DNA of 11,619 bases, from the NCBI GenBank assembly GCA_017391545.1, contig JAFOYD010000014.1:1-11619 (forward strand). The letters run 5' to 3'. A program made the translations under genes and the position numbers. This DNA comes from Lachnospiraceae bacterium. GTDB taxonomy: Bacteria > Bacillota > Clostridia > Lachnospirales > Lachnospiraceae. Positions within the stretch are counted from its first letter, which is position 1. Every line of letters starts with the position of its first letter. Shown here piece after piece: positions 6,801-11,619 of the stretch. The notes below the pieces were generated by a model. It saw nothing but the letters and a program-made list of their open reading frames with translations, had not been told where the DNA came from and searched no databases.

Positions 6801-7819
6801 AATGTTACTCCCTTTTCGCCATCCTTGATCTCACCGATCACGTAGCAGGTCTCGCCCGCAGCCTTGATTGCCTCCATTGTCTTATCAACATCAGCAGGAT
6901 CGACTGCCACAATCATACCGATACCCATATTATAGGTATTGTACATCATATGCTCATCAATATTTCCCTTTTTCTGCATCAGTTTGAAAATTGCAGGCAC
7001 TTCATAGCTGTCTTTCTTAATAACAGCATGTACGCCATCGTGAAGCATTCTTGGAACGTTCTCATAGAATCCACCACCTGTAATATGGCTGCACGCCTTT
7101 ACCTTCACGCCTGCATCCTTGACACTCTTAAGTGCTTTTACATAGATGATCGTAGGCTCGATCAATGCTTCTCCCAGTGTTTTTCCCAGCTCGTCATAGT
7201 ATGTATTTAAGCTTTCCTTTGTCATCTCAAATACTTTTCTGACAAGGGAAAAACCATTGCTGTGAACACCGCTTGATGCGATACCTACAAGTACATCTCC
7301 TGCCTTCAGGTCATTGCCTGTGATCAGATCCTTCTCATCTACCACACCGACTGCAAAGCCTGCAAGATCGTATTCGTCCTCCGGCATCAGTCCCGGATGT
7401 TCTGCTGTCTCGCCACCGATGAGTGCTGCGCCACACTGCTTACAACCTTCTGCCACGCCCTTTACGATCGTAGCAATCTTCTCCGGCTCATTTTTTCCAC
7501 ATGCGATATAGTCAAGGAAAAATAAAGGTTCTCCACCTGCACACGCAATATCATTTACACACATCGCTACACAGTCAATACCTACTGTATCATGCTTATC
7601 CATCAGAAATGCCAGTTTGATCTTTGTGCCGACGCCATCAGTACCTGACACAAGTGTCGGTTTTTCCATATCTTTGAACTTCTCCATGGAGAATGCTCCT
7701 GAGAAACCTCCAATGCCACCAAGCACCTCCGGTCTCATGGTTTCCTTTACATGCTTTTTCATCAGCTCAACTGACTTATATCCAGCTTCAATATCTACAC
7801 CTGCGTTCTTATAATCCAT
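6794..7819 (-). CDS. purM: PurM, phosphoribosylformylglycinamidine cyclo-ligase (AIR synthetase)
   Basis: A 341-residue ATP-dependent enzyme that closes the imidazole ring of FGAM to form AIR. Visible motifs are the glycine-rich GGIGGFSGAF (34-43), SGTDGVGTKIKLA (58-70), the VNDIACAGGEPLFFLDY stretch (88-104), GGETAEHPG (135-143), SSGVHSNGFSLVRK (182-195) and HITGGGFYENVPRML (245-259). I chose ATG 7819-7817 because GGAGG sits 5 nt before it. An in-frame ATG at 7831 would put that Shine-Dalgarno inside the coding region and has only a weak AGGA before it. It lies 45 nt after purE and overlaps purN by 7 nt. Confidence 0.97.
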   Translation of the reverse strand: MDYKNAGVDIEAGYKSVELMKKHVKETMRPEVLGGIGGFSGAFSMEKFKDMEKPTLVSGTDGVGTKIKLAFLMDKHDTVGIDCVAMCVNDIACAGGEPLFFLDYIACGKNEPEKIATIVKGVAEGCKQCGAALIGGETAEHPGLMPEDEYDLAGFAVGVVDEKDLITGNDLKAGDVLVGIASSGVHSNGFSLVRKVFEMTKESLNTYYDELGKTLGEALIEPTIIYVKALKSVKDAGVKVKACSHITGGGFYENVPRMLHDGVHAVIKKDSYEVPAIFKLMQKKGNIDEHMMYNTYNMGIGMIVAVDPADVDKTMEAIKAAGETCYVIGEIKDGEKGVTLC

Positions 7820-7864
7820 AGTGACCTCCATATTTATCCTATAATATTCTTTTGTTGATTCATT

Positions 7865-8374
7865 CTATTTTTTGAGATATTCCTTGTACCCAATCTCCTG
7901 AAGCTTTGCATCCTTAGCCTGCACCTGTTCCTTGAGATTCGTTGAATAATCTTTTAGCTTTGCAAGAAGCTCCTTGTCAGAGGTTGCAAGAATCTTTGCT
8001 GCCAGCAGTCCGGCATTTGCACCACCGTTGATTGCTACTGTAGCTACCGGAATACCAGATGGCATCTGTACAATCGAGTAAAGGGAATCACGACCGCCAA
8101 GCGAAGTCGTGTGCATTGGAATACCAATCACCGGCATAGGGAAGATTGCTGCGCACATTCCAGGCAGATGAGCTGCCATTCCTGCTCCGGCTATAATTAC
8201 CTTAAATCCTTTATCCTCTGCTGTCTTAGCATACTCAAAAAATACGTCCGGTTCTCTGTGTGCGGAGATGATTGTCATCTCATAAGAAATGCCAAGCTCC
8301 TCCAAGATTTCTGCTGCCTTTGCCATAACAGGCATATCCGAATCAGAACCCATAACAATTCCAACCTGTGCCAT
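7865..8374 (-). CDS. purE: PurE, class I type N5-CAIR mutase / AIR carboxylase catalytic subunit
   Basis: A 169-residue enzyme that forms CAIR, the carboxylation step of purine synthesis. The N-terminal MGSDSDMPVM (8-17), ISAHREPD (36-43) with H39, GAGMAAHLPG (63-72) and DSLYSIVQMPSGIPVATVAI (96-115) follow the bacterial class I layout, which normally works with PurK on N5-CAIR. The SAHR motif is followed by EP rather than the common TP, and the loop before SLGGRDS reads PMHTT. No purK is in the window; it may be elsewhere or unnecessary. First gene of the purine unit, with AGGAGG 6 nt before the ATG and a promoter close upstream. Confidence 0.96.
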   Translation of the reverse strand: MAQVGIVMGSDSDMPVMAKAAEILEELGISYEMTIISAHREPDVFFEYAKTAEDKGFKVIIAGAGMAAHLPGMCAAIFPMPVIGIPMHTTSLGGRDSLYSIVQMPSGIPVATVAINGGANAGLLAAKILATSDKELLAKLKDYSTNLKEQVQAKDAKLQEIGYKEYLKK

Positions 8375-8409
8375 AATAAACCTCCTAATTATTTATTTCC
8401 ATATCTTAT

Positions 8410-8438
8410 AGTTTACAAATAATACTTCTAAACGTCAA
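8410..8438 (-). promoter_or_regulatory. promoter of the purE-purM-purN-purD-SH3 unit
   Basis: On the minus strand TTGACG (8438-8433, 5/6 to consensus) is followed after exactly 17 nt by TAAACT (8415-8410, 4/6). Transcription would begin near 8403, giving a leader of about 30 nt before the purE ATG. That is too short for a purine riboswitch, and no PurBox-like CCGAAC motif is seen, so purine control, if any, acts by another route. Confidence 0.55.
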
Positions 8439-8450
8439 CTTAAAACGACA

Positions 8451-8485
8451 AAAAATTATCGCGAATTTTGTCCGCGATAATTTTT
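8451..8485 (-). terminator. hairpin terminator of the pyrE-to-aminopeptidase unit
   Basis: A perfect 13-bp inverted repeat, AAAAATTATCGCG (8451-8463) with CGCGATAATTTTT (8473-8485), encloses a 9-nt loop. It lies 11 nt after the aminopeptidase stop and ends in a T-run on the minus strand. It sits just upstream of the -35 of the purine promoter, isolating the two units, and could also stop transcription on the + strand. Confidence 0.88.
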
Positions 8486-8496
8486 GATTCCCCATT

Positions 8497-10548
8497 TTAC
8501 GCAAAAGGAACATTGAGTTCCTCTGTGCCTTCGAGCACAAATCTCCCCTTTTCAATAATAGTATATGCCGTTTTGTTCTCATCATACGCAATAATTGAGC
8601 CTAACTCGTCATATGGAATGGTAATATCTGTATGGCATGCAAAATATGCCTTTGAAGGATCTGTTTTTCTTAAAATGGAAACCGAATTGTCCTTTGCCAC
8701 AATTTCCTTTCCATCCTCATTATATACGCGCACATCCTCACTTCTTGAATAGCAGGTATCGCCCACTGCAAAGTGGGGACCTGTCTTCTCTGCGATCAGA
8801 ATCGGAAAAAGACTTTCGATATCGTATTTTTTCGCCGTCATATAGGCCGTCGTGTTGGTACCGATCGCAAACTCTCCCATCGGAAGTGTGTCATGGTTGA
8901 ACAGGACATTTTCTTTGATATATGCCTTATTTTCCTCATCCTTGTCAAAGTTCGTGCAGGTATAATCAGAAACCATGCCATCCTTGAATTCCATCTCAAG
9001 ATCATGGTATTCGAGTTCATTCAAAAAGACACGCTTGACATGAAGCCTGCCATTTGTCCCCTCAAGTACCGGCGTTGTAAACACCTCGCCTACCGGGATG
9101 TTCACATCTGCAACGCAGTTCTCAAAAATCGTCTCCTTCTCCCTGTCTGCGAGCGGGTACAGCGCCACCCGAAGATCAGTCCGGTTGCCGTTCATTCCTT
9201 TGATTTCGACATATCGAGCTTTATTCAGTGTGTCAATGATCGTTGCCTGTATGCGCTCATACGTCGTATAATCAAGGGTATTGAGTTTCACCGTCTCGTC
9301 AAAAATTTCTGCAAAATGCTCTCCGATATCCGGCACTGGAAAAGCAATGATCGTGAAGCTTCTCTCCTCACCGATAATATACTGATTGACGATCGCAGCT
9401 GCTTCCCCTGTGTACTCAGCAGAAAGCTTCTGCTGCTCTACGCTCAGGCTGCAGGCTTCCTTTTTGGCAATCGGCGCAAAAGGCTTCTCGCCAAACACCT
9501 CGATTACCGCCGGACCTGCATACTTTGCAGCCTTCTCCTTCACTTCTTCATAGGCAGCTTTTAAGACTTCAAGCTTCCTGTTCACAAGCTTTTTATCAAG
9601 AAACAGCGCAATATCATCCTTATGGTCATACGCAAACTGCCTGTTGGCATCTGCTCCAAAATATCCAATCTTGTTGACACCCTTCTTGTGGAATATACTG
9701 CCTGAAGCTCTGTAGACAGTCGGCCTTAGCCCCATCTTTTCAAGATTTTTAACTGCCGCCCTGACGATGCGCTCAAAGCCGATCATATAGCGGATATCGA
9801 CCGTTTCTTTTTTGCTCAAGTCCTTATTTCCCTTGACAAAACCGATGCGGTATCCCTCTGTGTAGGTATCTGCGATCATCTGAATGCGTTCCTCTGGCAG
9901 TGAATTCAGATACATTGCCATTTTCTCGATCTCAGGTGACACGAACTCTCCATACCGGTAGAGATAACGGATATCGTCGAGATTGCTTTCCATAATGATC
10001 TTCACTGCAAAATCACAGTCTGAATCCACCTGTGTCCGCACTCTCCACTGCGCGGCTGTCTCTGAGTAGTCACTCACGAACCAGTAAAGAATCTCCCTGA
10101 TATCCTCCTGCGACGGCGCTGCTGACCCACCAAAATCCACATATGCATACGAAAAGGAATTGTAAATCTCTACAAAAAGCTCCATGCGGATCACAAGTTC
10201 TTCCTGCATTGCTTCAAATGCATATGGAATCATTGCCTGGAGCTCTGTGTACAGAAATGACAACAGCTGTCCGTATTCCTCTCCCAACTTCTCACAGGCA
10301 TACGCAGGATTCGCATAGCTTACAGCGTAATTATCCCCATAGATGTCATGATATAGTGCCCTGTTTTCTGCCCTGAGGCTCTCGATATCCTTAGTTTTTC
10401 CCAGATTTTCATAGCTTTCCACAACCTGCAGTATAAATTCCGCCGTTTTTCTGAAATATTCTCTAAAACGTTCTCCCGTTTCCTGCGATGTGGCAATTTC
10501 CCTGATTCTGTCACAGGATAGTTCATATCTTTCTATTATCATACTCAT
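8497..10548 (-). CDS. M29-family (AmpS/AmpT-like) metallo-aminopeptidase with long N-terminal extension
   Basis: The C-terminal part of this 683-residue protein matches M29 aminopeptidases, cytoplasmic two-metal exopeptidases that remove N-terminal residues from peptides. Candidate metal ligands are E488 in VGEVFTTP, E559 in MGEFAIGTNT, H592 in EKTGPHFAVGD, and H639/D641 in ACHTDI, in the order and rough spacing of E250, E316, H345, H376 and D378 of Thermus AmpT; Y600 may be the catalytic tyrosine. Residues about 225-480 resemble the M29 N-terminal domain, with KGMNGNRTDLRVAL at its end. M29 enzymes are usually about 400 residues; here residues 1-225 are an additional, mostly helical, charged region of unknown role. 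The ATG has GGAGTGAT about 10 nt upstream and starts 2 nt after the preceding stop, so translation is probably coupled. No signal peptide is seen. Confidence 0.88.
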   Translation of the reverse strand: MSMIIERYELSCDRIREIATSQETGERFREYFRKTAEFILQVVESYENLGKTKDIESLRAENRALYHDIYGDNYAVSYANPAYACEKLGEEYGQLLSFLYTELQAMIPYAFEAMQEELVIRMELFVEIYNSFSYAYVDFGGSAAPSQEDIREILYWFVSDYSETAAQWRVRTQVDSDCDFAVKIIMESNLDDIRYLYRYGEFVSPEIEKMAMYLNSLPEERIQMIADTYTEGYRIGFVKGNKDLSKKETVDIRYMIGFERIVRAAVKNLEKMGLRPTVYRASGSIFHKKGVNKIGYFGADANRQFAYDHKDDIALFLDKKLVNRKLEVLKAAYEEVKEKAAKYAGPAVIEVFGEKPFAPIAKKEACSLSVEQQKLSAEYTGEAAAIVNQYIIGEERSFTIIAFPVPDIGEHFAEIFDETVKLNTLDYTTYERIQATIIDTLNKARYVEIKGMNGNRTDLRVALYPLADREKETIFENCVADVNIPVGEVFTTPVLEGTNGRLHVKRVFLNELEYHDLEMEFKDGMVSDYTCTNFDKDEENKAYIKENVLFNHDTLPMGEFAIGTNTTAYMTAKKYDIESLFPILIAEKTGPHFAVGDTCYSRSEDVRVYNEDGKEIVAKDNSVSILRKTDPSKAYFACHTDITIPYDELGSIIAYDENKTAYTIIEKGRFVLEGTEELNVPFA

Positions 10549-10550
10549 CT

Positions 10551-10877
10551 TTAAATCACTCCAAAATATAAGATTACGCCGCCGCCTAAAATTGCCAGCG
10601 CATTAAGCACAATTCCACAGATTGGGAAAAACCGGAAAATATCCTTTTCCGTCAATGAACGAATGGCAAGGACCATACCTGCAATGGCATACGCAATCGC
10701 AAGAATCACCACCAGACCATACTGCATGGGAGCTGTTCCTCCATTCAAATAGGTAAAGTGGATCACAAGACACAGTGAGATCGTCGCGATCAGTCCAAGC
10801 ATGCTCGCCATGATTCCCCACTTAGGATTTTTCTTATCCGTAAAAATATACCCGTTTTTGCTTAAAATTCGATGCAT
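10551..10877 (-). CDS. small three-helix membrane protein, possibly DUF6142 family
   Basis: A 108-residue integral membrane protein: a short cytoplasmic-looking basic head (FTDKKNPKWG), then hydrophobic helices at about 22-42, 51-73 and 83-106, with a charged loop SLTEKDIFRFFP before the last. No catalytic motif is seen. From memory it resembles the Lachnospiraceae family catalogued as DUF6142, of unknown function; that name needs a database check. The start is secure because AAGGAGG ends 5-6 nt before the ATG. It lies in the pyrE-aminopeptidase unit and is coupled to the peptidase gene by a 2-nt gap. Confidence 0.85.
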   Translation of the reverse strand: MHRILSKNGYIFTDKKNPKWGIMASMLGLIATISLCLVIHFTYLNGGTAPMQYGLVVILAIAYAIAGMVLAIRSLTEKDIFRFFPICGIVLNALAILGGGVILYFGVI

Positions 10878-10890
10878 CCGTACCTCCTTT

Positions 10891-10950
10891 TTACGCTGTC
10901 AGAATTTCCAATAATGCAAAGAGAATGAGCATTCCGTATGAAATGCCCAT
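10891..10950 (-). CDS. possible 19-residue hydrophobic micro-ORF
   Basis: ATG 10950-10948 to TAA 10893-10891 encodes MGISYGMLILFALLEILTA, a single short hydrophobic helix. It starts 10 nt after the stop of the 50-residue protein and ends just before the strong Shine-Dalgarno of the next gene. It has only a weak Shine-Dalgarno (ACAGG too close to the ATG), so translation would depend on reinitiation. The same frame is open upstream into the 50-residue gene, so it could also be the remains of a frameshifted second helix, or simply chance. Confidence 0.25.
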   Translation of the reverse strand: MGISYGMLILFALLEILTA

Positions 10951-10960
10951 CCTGTCAACA

Positions 10961-11113
10961 CTAAAACAATATCTTTGATTTACCAGCCAATAGTCTGCCT
11001 CCGCTAATCAAAAGAAGCACTCCGCTTGCAAGTCCTACCACGATGGAGATCACACCCACAACTATGGAAAGCGCCCCTGAACGGCTCATCGTCTTATACA
11101 CTTTCTCATCCAT
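10961..11113 (-). CDS. 50-residue single-helix membrane protein next to pyrE
   Basis: ATG 11113-11111 to TAG 10963-10961 encodes MDEKVYKTMSRSGALS followed by a Val/Ile/Gly-rich helix (about 15-38) and the basic end RLLAGKSKILF. GGAGGG lies about 11 nt upstream and the gene starts 24 nt after pyrE, with no terminator between. Codon use resembles its neighbours. I recognise the general style, a tiny membrane protein found in Lachnospiraceae genomes, but not a function. The soluble charged head and one helix would suit a regulatory or membrane-recruiting peptide; that is speculation. Confidence 0.75.
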   Translation of the reverse strand: MDEKVYKTMSRSGALSIVVGVISIVVGLASGVLLLISGGRLLAGKSKILF

Positions 11114-11137
11114 ATAATTTTCTACCCTCCAGTCTAA

Positions 11138-11619
11138 CTACTTCGCACCATACTGGGCATAATATGCATCAATGGCTGCTTTCATCTTATCGTCGATCAA
11201 TACTCTGCCATTGTAGTTCTTATTGTACAGATGCTCTACGACTTCCTCCATCGTAACGATGGCGCCTGTCTCTATACCATAAACCTCACGAATCTCTGCG
11301 AGCGCATTCTTCTGTGTCTTGCCGCGCTCCTGACGGTTCAGGCTCACCATAAGTCCAACGACATCTACATTCGCCTGTTCCTTAAGAATCGGGAAGGTTT
11401 CCTCAATCGACTTACCGGATGTCGTAACATCCTCGATGATCACGACTCTGTCTCCATCATTTAAATCGCTGCCAAGAAGGATTCCCACATCACCGTGGTC
11501 TTTTACTTCCTTTCTGTTTGAGCAGTACTTGATATCTCTGCCATAAAGCTCACTAAATGCCATGGTCGTAGCTACTGCAAGGGGAATTCCCTTATATGCA
11601 GGCCCAAACAGCACATCAA
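11138..11619 (-). CDS. pyrE: PyrE, orotate phosphoribosyltransferase (3' part)
   Basis: The final 159 residues of an enzyme that joins orotate and PRPP to give OMP, the fifth step of UMP synthesis. Visible are DVLFGPAYKGIPLA at the window edge, which is the substrate-binding segment of the family, and the PRPP signature RVVIIEDVTTSGKSI (about 11412-11457), with the acidic pair ED followed by VTTSGKS. The reading frame continues beyond 11619, so the N-terminal third (about 65 residues in this long-form family) is missing because of the window boundary. A GTG at 11614 in frame is the valine of DVLFG and not a start. It is followed by small membrane-protein genes in the same direction. Confidence 0.97.
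   Translation of the reverse strand, partial: DVLFGPAYKGIPLAVATTMAFSELYGRDIKYCSNRKEVKDHGDVGILLGSDLNDGDRVVIIEDVTTSGKSIEETFPILKEQANVDVVGLMVSLNRQERGKTQKNALAEIREVYGIETGAIVTMEEVVEHLYNKNYNGRVLIDDKMKAAIDAYYAQYGAK

Noticed and set aside
7820..7831. Upstream ATG adding MEVT to PurM
   Set aside because: It would place the GGAGG ribosome-binding site inside the coding sequence. The internal ATG has ideal 5-nt spacing.
8375..8450. Purine riboswitch or PurBox ahead of purE
   Set aside because: The predicted leader is only about 30 nt, with no aptamer-like paired elements and no CCGAAC motif.
8773..9564. 263-residue open frame on the + strand inside the aminopeptidase gene
   Set aside because: Composition is Cys/His/Arg-rich shadow sequence with no recognisable domain, and it lies entirely opposite a well-supported M29 gene.

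Overview
All recognisable genes in this window lie on the minus strand, so transcription runs from high to low coordinates. Gene content and protein style point to a Gram-positive anaerobe of the Clostridia, most likely a Lachnospiraceae member of the Roseburia/Agathobacter type. The grounds are a ClpC of that style, a small YtrA-type GntR regulator, a purE-purM-purN-purD cluster, a pyrE followed by tiny membrane proteins, and strong AGGAGG ribosome-binding sites. The genus is inferred from memory of such proteins, not from a search.

Layout in transcription order. (1) 11619 to 8497: the 3' part of pyrE (pyrimidine synthesis), a 50-residue one-helix membrane protein, a possible 19-codon micro-ORF, a 108-residue three-helix membrane protein and a 683-residue M29-type aminopeptidase with an unusually long N-terminal extension. 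The genes are tightly packed and end at a 13-bp hairpin terminator (8451-8485). (2) 8438 to 3185: a promoter, then purE, purM, purN and purD of de novo purine synthesis, then 14 nt later a large membrane-anchored bacterial-SH3 protein with a repetitive Pro/Gln/Arg cytoplasmic tail. This unit ends at a 17-bp hairpin terminator that begins inside the last stop codon. (3) 3163 to 161: an extended -10 promoter carrying repeated ATACATAT elements, a YtrA-subfamily GntR repressor and clpC, the AAA+ unfoldase of the ClpCP protease. (4) 137 to 1: a weak promoter candidate and the first 15 codons of a further gene that runs off the window.

How the genes work together: PurD, PurN, PurE and PurM act at four steps between phosphoribosylamine and CAIR in IMP synthesis, while PyrE makes OMP from orotate and PRPP, so both nucleotide branches are represented. 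ClpC is expected to be regulated by the co-transcribed GntR protein, since no CtsR or CIRCE operator is visible. The SH3 protein and the small membrane proteins are of unknown function.

Most of the window is ordinary core metabolism. I found no convincing new defence, mobile or RNA system. The points most worth a second look are the GntR-clpC pairing with its operator-like repeats, the SH3b/repeat-tail membrane protein behind the pur genes, the extended M29 peptidase, and the tiny membrane proteins next to pyrE.
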